Made by a program: the position numbers and the translations under genes | Assembly: GCA_947164965.1 (NCBI GenBank) | Contig: CAMUYR010000004.1 | Location: 124,001 to 188,000, forward strand | DNA from: an uncultured Prevotella sp. | GTDB taxonomy: Bacteria > Bacteroidota > Bacteroidia > Bacteroidales > Bacteroidaceae | Reading direction: 5' to 3' | Length of the DNA: 64,000 nt | The notes under the pieces: model-generated | What the model saw: the letters and a program-made list of their open reading frames with translations, nothing else | What the model was told of the DNA's origin: nothing | The model's database searches: none | Shown: piece by piece, positions 21,897 to 30,202 of the stretch | Layout of the letters: each line of letters starts with the position of its first letter | Position numbering within the stretch: position 1 is the stretch's first letter

Positions 21897-24800
21897 TTAT
21901 TTATGTGTTAGTATTATCAGTTTCTTAGCTTTCGAGGCATAGGTACTGCCATCACTAGCCATACGGACTCGATAGAGATAGACACCCGTCTGCAAGCGTC
22001 GTCCACCATCAACAGTCAAATCCCAGTTGATACTCATCGTATTGCTGTTAGATACACCATTCTCGTTGTAAGACCAGAGATGGCGACCAGAAATGTCAAA
22101 AATATCAATCACCACATCCATTTCGCTGTCCATACGATCATGTACGATTCGGAATGTCGTCTGCTGAATGGCAGGATTAGGTGAGCAGTCTACACTGATG
22201 ATGTTAGGCTCCAATCCTTTAGCCACATTGAAAGTCAACTCGGCTGTCGATGAGTTATTCAGAATATCCCAAGCCCTAAACAGCAATTTGTGCTGACCAT
22301 AGCTCAGTGTTGGAATGCTATATTCCAGTCGTCCACTGGTATAACTGCCAAAGTCGTACTGGAAGTAGTCGTTCAGTGAGTAGGTCTGTGTCATCTCACC
22401 ATCGATAATCAATTGCAAATCATGACCTATACCACTACCGGAGGCATTGATACCGTCTTCGTCCTTCAGTTCTGCCACAAACAAAGGAGTAGGATTCACG
22501 TTATCACCATTCGAGAAGGAAGTGCTATTCAGATAACAATAGATGCTGGGACCCTGCTCATCGTTTCCTTGCAAATCGGAACCATTCAGGACTAGTTGCT
22601 TACAGGTTCCATGAGCCTCTTCTGTATGGTCGCTGCTAACAGCATAAAAGTTCATCAGAGCCACCGAATCGGAATAGCTGATATCCTTAGGTACAGCAAA
22701 TGTAAAAGAGAAACGTCCGTTCTTTACATTATCACTACCACTAAAGAGAGTGTTGGGGCGATCATAATAGGAAAAAGCATTTTCAGCCTCTGAGGGATCA
22801 TTCAACTTACATACTATCTGTTCACGGGCATCGCGGACAACGGTGGTCAACACACCATTGAAGTTTTGGTTTGTAGCTCCATTACTATCCAATACCCTAC
22901 CCGTCACCGTTGCAGTAGCACCAGCCTTCAATTTAAGAATAGAGCCAGAAGCCAACGATGTGTTATTAATGGAGTCGACAACCACTCTCAGCGTTGGGAC
23001 AGCCAGTCGCACAGCAGGATCACCCAGCAAGGAGTACTGCATCTTGTTGGCAGTCCTGTCTGTAGACCATATCTCCCTACCTGAAGCATCGTAACCTATC
23101 AGCACACCCGTTGTCACAAGTTCATTCTTAGTCCTGCGAGCAGCCTCGCCAACGGAGATAGGAAGTCCGTTCTCGTCACGACTCAGTACATGACGGGTAT
23201 AGGCAATGTTCATGAGTTTGTTGTAACTCTGATAGACAGTACGTGCTGTACCAAAGAAAGCTATAGCTCCACCTTTTTTATTAAAGAGAGCTGACTCACC
23301 GATATTATCCTCTGTACCATCAAATGGCATGATATCGCAGGAGGCTGTAATCCACAAGGGAAGCCTCAGCGAGGTCGCTGCTTCAAAATCGGAAAGTCCC
23401 AACACATGTTCATGTGAAACGGAACCAGGGCCACCATGACCTGAATAGTTCATAATCAACGCGCCTTGTTGCATCTGTTGCTTGATAAGACGTGTAACGT
23501 CTGGATAAGTATTACCCGTTGAAGAGCTTACTCTTGTATAGGCATCCCACATGATACGCTTCACCTGCAAATCTGGATATATCTTCTCAACCATGCTTGC
23601 CACCGAGTCAGCATCCTGCATGTGCATATTCTCATTGCCATCATCGCCCATGAAACATATCACGTTCTGCCAAGCCCCTGCCTCAGTATTCTTGATGTAG
23701 CTCTCAATTTTATCAATCACCATAGCTGCTTCATCAGAAGTACGAGCCGTGATACGTCCAACAGCTACATCTGGTTTATCACCACCAAGCAGATTGCCTC
23801 CTTCATTATCGTCCAGCAGACAGAAATAGTCGTCACTTACGTAACACTCTGTTTCGCTATACGAGTTCTCACTCTCGTAACACAGCAGATAATCGTCCAC
23901 TGAACTGGTACGCCAATCGGCCAACCGCATGCGGTTATCCCATGCACAATCCCCTAACAAAAGAAGATAGCTGGGCATGTCAGCTTCTGTCTCTGCCTTA
24001 TCATAGAGCATCTTCATGTAACGACGATAAGCATTGGCATCTGGCGTTCCACTTGAAAACTCATTAAACAGCTCGTCAGCAGGAACAATTCGCACCCGCA
24101 TCTTATCATATTGCTCATGCAGAGCCTTGAGTCGTTCTGCCTGAGTCAGCAATTTTTGGGTGGTAGGGATGATTATCACCATATCAACAGGAGTCGCCGA
24201 ATGGTGATTCTGATTAGTGATACGATAAACGTATTCTGGAGCAGGGAACGACTGACCAACAAGATTAGGAGCAGCCTTTGGTTGGGAAGAATAGATGGAG
24301 AGATAATCAAGACGCACTTCACCACTACCCGATTTAGGGGTAAGAACTATCTTGTTAGAAAGCTGCAGTGCACGAACAGCATAGGTTCTAACATCTGTGC
24401 GCATCTTTTCCAAGCTACCATTCGCTGATATGCTGACAGTACCTACTACAGAATCGTTAATACTAACTTCCACAACAGCACCTGCAGCTGCTGAGAGAGA
24501 GACAGTCAAAGAACCTTCTCCCGTTCCATTTGCTGCAAGTGTATAAGTAGTTGCAGAACCTACAGGCAACACTTTGGCATCATATAGATTGCGACCTCCA
24601 TGAAACCATGCATAGTCATCCACTTCGTACAAAGTACAATAGTCATCAGCCTGTGGATAACAGGTTTGCATAAAGGTAAGACTGTCTATGGCAAGAGCCG
24701 CGCTATCATTTTCTGTCAAGAAATAATAGCCATAGTCGGAATAAGGATTACGCACACGACGATGATTATTGTTCCATGTTACAGGGCCAACGGCATAAAA

Positions 24801-25502
24801 CAAGCGCTTTCCACCTTGTGTACATGTTGGCACTTCCTTCAAGTCATCAGTCTCCAACAGATAGGCTGCAGTCAACTTCTCAGGTTGCAGGGCTCCACCA
24901 TAACCGTATATCTTCACCTTATTTATATTAGAGAAGCCTGCCTGTCGCACTAAATCTTCTGTGAGTTGATATACACCTGTTGCTGGCACTCTGATCTTTG
25001 CCCAATTGCCACTTCTTAATATGGAGTTAGCAACATAACGTTCCGTACCAGGAGCTCTACGAAGAGAAGAAAAGCGAGGATGTCCTTTTACTTTCAGCAT
25101 AAAGCTAACCAATTTCTGATATTGCCCATCACGACAAACCAATGGAACAAACGAGATATTCAACTGTCCCTGTTTGCGTTCAACACTCATTTGGCGGGCA
25201 ATCACTGGTGTTGCAGGAAGTGGAGCTGCAGTAATCTGTTCATAGCGCTTCAATTCCGAAGGAGTCATCGCCACATATTCTGGATAGACGATATCGATGG
25301 AATAAACTGAGTCTGCATACTGCCCTGGTAAAGGAACACAACAACTGAACACAGGGAGCAGAGAATCGATACGAACCTCATCGGCTGTCAGATTGTAAAA
25401 GTTCTGGGCATGGGAAGATAAAGGGAATAAAATTAGAAGGTAAAGAGGCAGCACCACCCTTACCATCATACGAATATTATGCCACAACAAACGCACTATC
25501 AT
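21897..25502 (-). CDS. porU: Type IX secretion sortase PorU
   Basis: 1201 residues. N-terminal signal peptide (MMVRVVLPLYLLILFPLSSHAQ if started 11 codons in), long beta-rich N region, then a gingipain-type C25 cysteine peptidase domain with catalytic His in NYSGHGGPG (about residue 688) and Cys in WITASCDIMPF (about 722). The C-terminus has an unprocessed sorting-type domain (DVVIDIFDISGRHLW...GVYLYRVRM). PorU removes the CTD from T9SS cargo and links cargo to A-LPS. It lies between an FAH-family gene (30 bp upstream) and porV. Confidence 0.95.
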   Translation of the reverse strand: MIVRLLWHNIRMMVRVVLPLYLLILFPLSSHAQNFYNLTADEVRIDSLLPVFSCCVPLPGQYADSVYSIDIVYPEYVAMTPSELKRYEQITAAPLPATPVIARQMSVERKQGQLNISFVPLVCRDGQYQKLVSFMLKVKGHPRFSSLRRAPGTERYVANSILRSGNWAKIRVPATGVYQLTEDLVRQAGFSNINKVKIYGYGGALQPEKLTAAYLLETDDLKEVPTCTQGGKRLFYAVGPVTWNNNHRRVRNPYSDYGYYFLTENDSAALAIDSLTFMQTCYPQADDYCTLYEVDDYAWFHGGRNLYDAKVLPVGSATTYTLAANGTGEGSLTVSLSAAAGAVVEVSINDSVVGTVSISANGSLEKMRTDVRTYAVRALQLSNKIVLTPKSGSGEVRLDYLSIYSSQPKAAPNLVGQSFPAPEYVYRITNQNHHSATPVDMVIIIPTTQKLLTQAERLKALHEQYDKMRVRIVPADELFNEFSSGTPDANAYRRYMKMLYDKAETEADMPSYLLLLGDCAWDNRMRLADWRTSSVDDYLLCYESENSYSETECYVSDDYFCLLDDNEGGNLLGGDKPDVAVGRITARTSDEAAMVIDKIESYIKNTEAGAWQNVICFMGDDGNENMHMQDADSVASMVEKIYPDLQVKRIMWDAYTRVSSSTGNTYPDVTRLIKQQMQQGALIMNYSGHGGPGSVSHEHVLGLSDFEAATSLRLPLWITASCDIMPFDGTEDNIGESALFNKKGGAIAFFGTARTVYQSYNKLMNIAYTRHVLSRDENGLPISVGEAARRTKNELVTTGVLIGYDASGREIWSTDRTANKMQYSLLGDPAVRLAVPTLRVVVDSINNTSLASGSILKLKAGATATVTGRVLDSNGATNQNFNGVLTTVVRDAREQIVCKLNDPSEAENAFSYYDRPNTLFSGSDNVKNGRFSFTFAVPKDISYSDSVALMNFYAVSSDHTEEAHGTCKQLVLNGSDLQGNDEQGPSIYCYLNSTSFSNGDNVNPTPLFVAELKDEDGINASGSGIGHDLQLIIDGEMTQTYSLNDYFQYDFGSYTSGRLEYSIPTLSYGQHKLLFRAWDILNNSSTAELTFNVAKGLEPNIISVDCSPNPAIQQTTFRIVHDRMDSEMDVVIDIFDISGRHLWSYNENGVSNSNTMSINWDLTVDGGRRLQTGVYLYRVRMASDGSTYASKAKKLIILTHK

Positions 25503-25532
25503 GCTTACTTTTACACCTTATTATATATTATA

Positions 25533-26150
25533 TTACTTACAATTAAACTCCAACACTTTTCTTTCTTCCAACCATCCTTCTAAATGGTCGTCAATATGTA
25601 CTGGCCCTACACCAACAGGAGTTCCTGTATACAGCAAATCGCCCGTCTTTAAGGTAAAGAACTGCGATATATAGCTAATCAGCTCGTCTATCTTATAGAG
25701 CATGTCGCTTGTGCAACCCTCCTGAACCGTCTGTCCATTGATGTCGAGATGGAAATGCACTGCCTGAACATCACGGAACTTCTCCTTCGGCACCCAATCG
25801 CCTATCACCGCAGAGCCATCAAAGCCCTTGCAGATTTCCCAGGGCTGTCCCTGTTTGCGGGCCTCCCTCTGCCAGTCACGGGCTGTAAAGTCAATACCCA
25901 CCGTCAGTGCATCGTAGTATCGATGGGCAAATCGTTCAGGTATACTCTTACCCAATCGGCAGATGCGTACTACCACCTCTGTCTCGTAGTCCACCTGTTC
26001 GCTCCAATCGGGTATAAAGAAGGGCTTATGATCCTTCAATAGCGCCGAATCAGCTTTGGTGAAAATCACGGGACGCTCTGGTTTATATAACGTTCCGTCC
26101 AGCTCTTTATTGTGCTGGATATAATTCATTCCTACTGCAAATATCTTCAT
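25533..26150 (-). CDS. Fumarylacetoacetate hydrolase family protein
   Basis: 205 residues from ATG 26150 (MKIFAVGMNYIQHNKEL); the longer frame to 26201 crosses the promoter. Fits the FAH C-terminal catalytic fold: VDYETEVVVRICRLGK with metal-ligand Glu residues, VGIDFTARDWQREARKQG, WEICKGFDGSAVIGDWV, and GDLLYTGTPVGVGPV. Members act as acylpyruvases or oxaloacetate decarboxylases; the substrate here is unknown. First gene of a probable operon with porU, porV and ispF. Confidence 0.92.
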   Translation of the reverse strand: MKIFAVGMNYIQHNKELDGTLYKPERPVIFTKADSALLKDHKPFFIPDWSEQVDYETEVVVRICRLGKSIPERFAHRYYDALTVGIDFTARDWQREARKQGQPWEICKGFDGSAVIGDWVPKEKFRDVQAVHFHLDINGQTVQEGCTSDMLYKIDELISYISQFFTLKTGDLLYTGTPVGVGPVHIDDHLEGWLEERKVLEFNCK

Positions 26151-26170
26151 ATTCTTGATTTTTAACGTGG

Positions 26171-26202
26171 CAAAGATACAAAAAAGTTGAGAGTTACTCA
26201 AA
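26171..26202 (-). promoter_or_regulatory. Promoter for FAH-porU-porV-ispF
   Basis: On the minus strand: TTTG (26202-26199), 20-bp spacer, TATCTTTG (26178-26171), 21 bp before the FAH start codon. It is the only good promoter seen upstream of porU/porV. Confidence 0.78.
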
Positions 26203-26207
26203 TTTTA

Positions 26208-26239
26208 TTTGGCATTTCGTTCACTTATTCGTATCTTTG
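26208..26239 (+). promoter_or_regulatory. Promoter for the YD-repeat-like protein; very short leader
   Basis: TTTG (26208-26211), 20-bp spacer, TATCTTTG (26232-26239). The -7 box ends only 7 bp before the ATG at 26247, so the mRNA should be leaderless or nearly so. Confidence 0.78.
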
Positions 26240-26246
26240 CAGCCAA

Positions 26247-27224
26247 ATGAATAAGATTATACTGATATTCGCTCTGTTTTTTGTCTCTCTGGGGCTTCAT
26301 GCCGAGGGCGACCCACGCAGTCTGCAGTTCATGGGCATTCCGCTGGAAGGTCATATCGACAGTCTACGTCCACGCCTGCTGGCTAGCGAATTTATAGAAT
26401 GGGGTGGTTCTGAAGATGGTGAGGATCTCTATTTCCGTGGCAAGTTCTATGGTATTCGTGCCAAGTTGCTAATCAGCATCTCTACTGAGACGCGTATGGT
26501 ACGTTCAGCATTGATTACCATCGGGCCTTACAGCACTAAATCAATGTTAGAGAAGAACCATCAGTATTTCCTTTATAAACTGCAGAAAGACTATGGCGAG
26601 TTCAGTCAGCGCAACGATGCCTGGTATTATATGGACGACTTCGGCAGTATCAAAGTCTCCATTGCTGACAATGACAACGGTTCACGAGACATTCGCGTGT
26701 TCTATTATCCTACATCGGCCTACTATAAAGACGCCCTCACTCAGGGACTGCACGGACCTGTACAAGAGGTGGTTACGGAGAATGCTGTCGCTGAGGATCA
26801 GTTTATGAGATTTAGCGAAAACGGACAAATAGAGAATCCTGACCTGATTAATCGTGAATACGACCGATATGGGTATCTGCAACGGGCCCAAATGACAGAG
26901 AAGGACGGGCATAGCGACGTAGAATACGCCTACGACAGCCGTTACAGACTGATTAGGCGCACGTTGGTCAACAAAACGGCGAACATTCGCTATATCAATG
27001 AATACACCTACAACGAACAAGGCGAAATCATGTCGCAAAGCCAAAAGGTTTATGACAAGACTGGCTTATGTGTCATGACCATCAATATGCACAATAATTA
27101 CCTGACTCGTGACGACAATGGCAATTGGACCAGCAATTCGCTGTCGCTGACCTATTGGGAAAAAGGCAGCCAGAGCCAACAGACAACCGTGCTTCAGAAA
27201 CGTACTATAGAATACTGGGAGTAA
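26247..27224 (+). CDS. Secreted protein with YD/RHS-like repeats, function unknown
   Basis: 325 residues from ATG 26247 (signal peptide MNKIILIFALFFVSLGLHA). The N-terminal half (about 25-180) has no family I recognise: RSLQFMGIPLEGHIDSLRPRL and a domain with GKFYGIRAKLLISIS. The C-terminal half contains imperfect Y-D repeats: REYDRYGYLQ, VEYAYDSRYRLIRR, NEYTYNEQGEI, reminiscent of RHS/YD-repeat beta strands. Probably periplasmic or surface. Followed by a HAD gene at 21 bp, likely cotranscribed. Confidence 0.8.
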   Translation: MNKIILIFALFFVSLGLHAEGDPRSLQFMGIPLEGHIDSLRPRLLASEFIEWGGSEDGEDLYFRGKFYGIRAKLLISISTETRMVRSALITIGPYSTKSMLEKNHQYFLYKLQKDYGEFSQRNDAWYYMDDFGSIKVSIADNDNGSRDIRVFYYPTSAYYKDALTQGLHGPVQEVVTENAVAEDQFMRFSENGQIENPDLINREYDRYGYLQRAQMTEKDGHSDVEYAYDSRYRLIRRTLVNKTANIRYINEYTYNEQGEIMSQSQKVYDKTGLCVMTINMHNNYLTRDDNGNWTSNSLSLTYWEKGSQSQQTTVLQKRTIEYWE

Positions 27225-27245
27225 AAAAAAGTATTAATAGCCACA

Positions 27246-27953
27246 ATGATAGATATTAAAGGAAAAAATATCAAGGTGATAGCCTTTGATGCTGACGACA
27301 CATTATGGGACTGCCAATCGTGGTTCGATGATGTGGAACGTCGCTGTTGCGAACTACTCAGTCCTTGGGCTTCAGCACGCGAGGTAAGCCAAGGGCTTGT
27401 AGAGACAGAACGGCGCAACCTTTCAAAGACAGGCTATGGCACCAAAGCCTTTACACTATCGCTTGTGGAAAATGCCGTACGAGTCACCAACCAGCAACTG
27501 ACTGGTCATGTCGTTGAACAGCTGTTGGAAATGGGTAAGGAACTGCTGGAGTTCCCCACCACTCCACTTCCCGAAGTAGAAGAAACGCTCAAGCAATTGG
27601 CTGAAATGCGTCGTTATCGTTTGGTTGTTTTTACCAAAGGGGAGTTAATGGACCAGGAAAACAAACTTAAGAGGTCAGGGCTCGAGGGTTATTTCAGCCA
27701 TATGGAAACGGTATCTAACAAAACCGAGCGGGAGTATCGCCAGTTGTGCGAGAATCTTGATGTGGCTCCAGAACAAACTCTTATGGTAGGCAACTCATTC
27801 CGATCCGATATCGCTCCTGCTCTTGCTGCTGGAGCCTGGGCTTTCCATATTCCCTATTATGTCGTTTGGGCGATGGAAAAGTCGGAAGAGTTTCCACACG
27901 AACGATTGTATAAAGCAACGCATTTCAGCGAAATCCTAGACCTTTTGTGTTAA
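27246..27953 (+). CDS. HAD-family hydrolase
   Basis: 235 residues. HAD motif I is IAFDADDTLWD (nucleophile Asp), motif II VVFTKG, motif III lysine in the NKTEREYRQL region, and motif IV VGNSFRSDIAPALAAG. The helical cap after motif I fits subfamily IA phosphatases such as phosphoglycolate or nucleotide phosphatases. Cytoplasmic; substrate unknown. It ends 284 bp before rplM. Confidence 0.92.
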   Translation: MIDIKGKNIKVIAFDADDTLWDCQSWFDDVERRCCELLSPWASAREVSQGLVETERRNLSKTGYGTKAFTLSLVENAVRVTNQQLTGHVVEQLLEMGKELLEFPTTPLPEVEETLKQLAEMRRYRLVVFTKGELMDQENKLKRSGLEGYFSHMETVSNKTEREYRQLCENLDVAPEQTLMVGNSFRSDIAPALAAGAWAFHIPYYVVWAMEKSEEFPHERLYKATHFSEILDLLC

Positions 27954-27983
27954 ATAATCATAAATATCGGTATATTGGGGGCT

Positions 27984-28018
27984 TTTTTCATTTTTCAGTT
28001 TTCACTTTTCACTTTTTA
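27984..28018. repeat. Period-7 repeat at the rplM promoter
   Basis: Five 7-mers: TTTTTCA, TTTTTCA, GTTTTCA, CTTTTCA, CTTTTTA. The array ends 4 bp before the rplM -7 box and thus occupies its -33 region, where no TTG is present. Confidence 0.85.
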
Positions 28019-28022
28019 ATCG

Positions 28023-28030
28023 TACCTTTG
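28023..28030 (+). promoter_or_regulatory. rplM-rpsI promoter -7 box
   Basis: TACCTTTG, 207 bp upstream of rplM, leaving a long structured leader. Confidence 0.72.
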
Positions 28031-28035
28031 CAGTC

Positions 28036-28200
28036 CGATTATTGGGGAGAGACTTAGAATCCCCGTGAATCAGGACGGAATAGCCGTGTCTTTGGCCGGG
28101 CACAGTGGTTCGTGAGAGTGCTGGTTCAGCGTACGTTAGACTACTTGCGGAGAGTTAGACCTCTGCTAGTGGTATTTGTGCGCATAAGAGAGAAAAAAAA
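28036..28200 (+). promoter_or_regulatory. Structured 5' leader of rplM, candidate L13 autoregulatory RNA
   Basis: The leader contains stems GGGGA/TCCCC (28044-28048, 28060-28064), ACGG/CCGT (28075-28078, 28084-28087), GCAC/GTGC (28100-28103, 28118-28121) and GCGGAG/CTCTGC (28147-28152, 28161-28166, one G-U), then an A-rich stretch before the start codon. The GC content is well above the flanking intergenic DNA. Ribosomal protein leaders bound by L13 are known in other phyla; a Bacteroidia-type uL13 leader has, I believe, been proposed. Function here is inferred from position and structure. Confidence 0.65.
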
Positions 28201-28237
28201 AGAATATGTTTTTTAGTAGTAAAAATTAAAAGAAGAA

Positions 28238-28705
28238 ATGAACACTTTAAGTTACAAGACCGTTTCCGTAAGTAAGGAAGCTGCTCGCGAACAGAAGGAA
28301 TGGGTGGTTATCGACGCTACCGATCAGGTAGTAGGCCGCCTCGCTTCTAAAGTAGCTAAGATCATTCGCGGAAAGTACAAGCCCACCTTCACTCCTAACC
28401 AGGACTGTGGTGACAACGTTATTATTATTAACGCCCAGAAGGTGGTATTCACTGGTAAGAAAGAGACCGACAAGGTTTACACACGCTACACTGGCTATCC
28501 CGGTGGACAGCGCTTCAACACTCCTGCTGAGCTCCGCAAGAAGCCATTCGGCACAGAGCGCATTCTGAAGCACGCTGTTAAAGGCATGCTGCCTAAAGGT
28601 CCTCTTGGTCGCGCCCTGCTGAACAACCTCTACGTTTACGAGGGAACTGAGCATCCACATGAGGCTCAGAAGCCAAAGGCTATCGATATTAACCAGTATA
28701 AGTAA
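28238..28705 (+). CDS. rplM: 50S ribosomal protein L13
   Basis: 155 residues, normal for Bacteroidetes L13. Core motifs WVVIDATDQVVGRLASKVAK, NQDCGDNVIIINAQKVVFTG and YTRYTGYPGG are diagnostic. An early-assembly large-subunit protein. It is followed by rpsI at 27 bp, the universal L13-S9 pairing, and preceded by a long structured leader that may allow feedback control. Confidence 0.99.
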   Translation: MNTLSYKTVSVSKEAAREQKEWVVIDATDQVVGRLASKVAKIIRGKYKPTFTPNQDCGDNVIIINAQKVVFTGKKETDKVYTRYTGYPGGQRFNTPAELRKKPFGTERILKHAVKGMLPKGPLGRALLNNLYVYEGTEHPHEAQKPKAIDINQYK

Positions 28706-28732
28706 TTTTTAAGGATTAAATAAGATTAAAAG

Positions 28733-29119
28733 ATGGAATACATCAATGCAATAGGTCGTCGCAAGAGTTCAATCGCTCGCGTTTATCTGTCAGAGGGTAC
28801 TGGCAAGATCACGATCAACAAAAAAGACTTAGAGGTATACTTCCCCTCTGCTATTCTGCAGTATGTGGTAAAGCAGCCACTGAACCTGTTGGAGGTAGCT
28901 GAGAAATATGACATCAAAGCCAACCTCGATGGTGGTGGTTTCACTGGTCAGAGCCAGGCTCTTCGCCTCGCTATCGCCCGTGCACTTGTAAAGGTGAACG
29001 AAGAGGATAAGAAAAAGCTGAAGGATAATGGTTTCCTGACCCGCGATTCTCGTGAGGTTGAGCGTAAGAAGCCAGGTCAGCCCAAGGCTCGTCGTCGCTT
29101 CCAGTTCAGTAAGCGTTAA
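28733..29119 (+). CDS. rpsI: 30S ribosomal protein S9
   Basis: 128 residues. AIGRRKSSIARVYLSEGTGKITIN at the start and the basic tail KKPGQPKARRRFQFSKR that reaches the P-site tRNA are typical of S9. Second gene of the rplM operon; a 182-bp gap with two period-7 arrays separates it from rpsB. Confidence 0.99.
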   Translation: MEYINAIGRRKSSIARVYLSEGTGKITINKKDLEVYFPSAILQYVVKQPLNLLEVAEKYDIKANLDGGGFTGQSQALRLAIARALVKVNEEDKKKLKDNGFLTRDSREVERKKPGQPKARRRFQFSKR

Positions 29120-29123
29120 TATT

Positions 29124-29151
29124 CAATTGATAATTGATAATTATTGATTGG
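29124..29151. repeat. Period-7 repeat after rpsI
   Basis: CAATTGA, TAATTGA, TAATTAT, TGATTGG: four 7-mers beginning 4 bp after the rpsI stop codon. Same word family as the repeat inside susB at 1558-1592. Confidence 0.85.
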
Positions 29152-29203
29152 CTTTTATCTGAGAATATAGCTGAACAGTTTAGTATCTAAACCGCTGAGA
29201 CTT

Positions 29204-29238
29204 GAATTGTCAATTTTCAATTGTCAATTTTCAATTAC
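29204..29238. repeat. Period-7 repeat before rpsB
   Basis: GAATTGT, CAATTTT, CAATTGT, CAATTTT, CAATTAC. Five units, partly complementary to the array at 29124-29151. No clear promoter was seen in this gap, so rpsB-tsf may be read through from rplM. Confidence 0.88.
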
Positions 29239-29301
29239 TCAACGGCTGGTTCTGGACAAAGAATTAAAAAAGAAAGTAAACAAATAAAAAGAAAAAAAGA
29301 A

Positions 29302-30165
29302 ATGGCAAGAACAAATTTTGACCAATTACTGCAGGCTGGCTGTCACTTTGGCCACCTGAAGCGCAAGTGGAACCCCGCTATGGCTCCATACATCTATACC
29401 GAGCGTAACGGTATCCACATTATCGACCTTCACAAGACCGTCGTTAAGATTGACGAGGCTGCTGATGCACTGAAGCAGATTGCCAAGAGCGGCAAGAAAA
29501 TCCTGTTCGTCGCTACTAAAAAACAAACGAAGGAAATCATCGCCGAGAAAGCTCAGAGCGTTGGTATGCCTTACGTTATTGAGCGCTGGCCGGGTGGTAT
29601 GTTAACCAACTTCCCGACTATCCGCAAGGCCGTAAAGAAAATGTCGAACATCGATAAGCTGATGCAGGACGGTACTTTTAGCAACCTGTCAAAGCGTGAG
29701 TTGCTGCAGGTTACCCGTCAGCGCGCCAAGTTGGAGAAGAACCTCGGTTCTATCGCTGACCTGACCCGTCTGCCCAGCGCACTCTTCGTCGTTGACGTAC
29801 TGAAGGAGCAGATTGCCGTTCGCGAGGCTAACCGTCTGGGTATCCCCGTATTCGGTATTGTTGATACCAACAGCGATCCTAAGAACATCGACTTCATCAT
29901 CCCTGCTAACGACGATGCTAAGGACAGCGTTGAGGCTATCCTCACTGCATGTTGCGATGCTATCAATGAAGGTATCGAGGAGCGCAAGGTAGAGAAGGCT
30001 GACGAGAAGGCTGCTGATGCACAGGGTGAGGCTGACGCTGAGGAGGTAAAGCCAAAGCGTGCTGCTCGCAAGCCCCGCAAGGCCGCTGAAGAGGCTCCCG
30101 TAGCTGAAGAGGCTGCTGCTCCCGCTGAGGAAGCTGCTGCTGAAGAGGCTCCAGCTGCAGAATAA
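29302..30165 (+). CDS. rpsB: 30S ribosomal protein S2 with acidic/alanine-rich tail
   Basis: 287 residues from ATG 29302 (MARTNFDQLLQAGCHFGHLKRKWNP); the longer frame to 29221 crosses repeats. Diagnostic stretches are IYTERNGIHIIDLHKT, VIERWPGGMLTNFPTI and GIPVFGIVDTNSDP. The final 55-60 residues are a low-complexity Ala/Glu/Lys/Pro tail (KRAARKPRKAAEE then repeats of EEAAA), longer than in most bacteria but seen in Bacteroidetes S2. Followed by tsf, the universal pairing. Confidence 0.98.
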   Translation: MARTNFDQLLQAGCHFGHLKRKWNPAMAPYIYTERNGIHIIDLHKTVVKIDEAADALKQIAKSGKKILFVATKKQTKEIIAEKAQSVGMPYVIERWPGGMLTNFPTIRKAVKKMSNIDKLMQDGTFSNLSKRELLQVTRQRAKLEKNLGSIADLTRLPSALFVVDVLKEQIAVREANRLGIPVFGIVDTNSDPKNIDFIIPANDDAKDSVEAILTACCDAINEGIEERKVEKADEKAADAQGEADAEEVKPKRAARKPRKAAEEAPVAEEAAAPAEEAAAEEAPAAE

Positions 30166-30166
30166 T

Positions 30167-30201
30167 ACATTAAACATTAAAGATTAAACATTTAAGATTA
30201 T
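30167..30201. repeat. Period-7 repeat filling the rpsB-tsf gap
   Basis: ACATTAA, ACATTAA, AGATTAA, ACATTTA, AGATTAT: five 7-mers occupying the entire 37-bp spacer up to the tsf start codon. Confidence 0.88.
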
Positions 30202-30202
30202 T

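Noticed and set aside
29120..29301. Autoregulatory leader for rpsB
   Set aside because: Only weak imperfect pairing (ACCGCTGAG with CTCAACGGC) around the period-7 repeat; no promoter seen.
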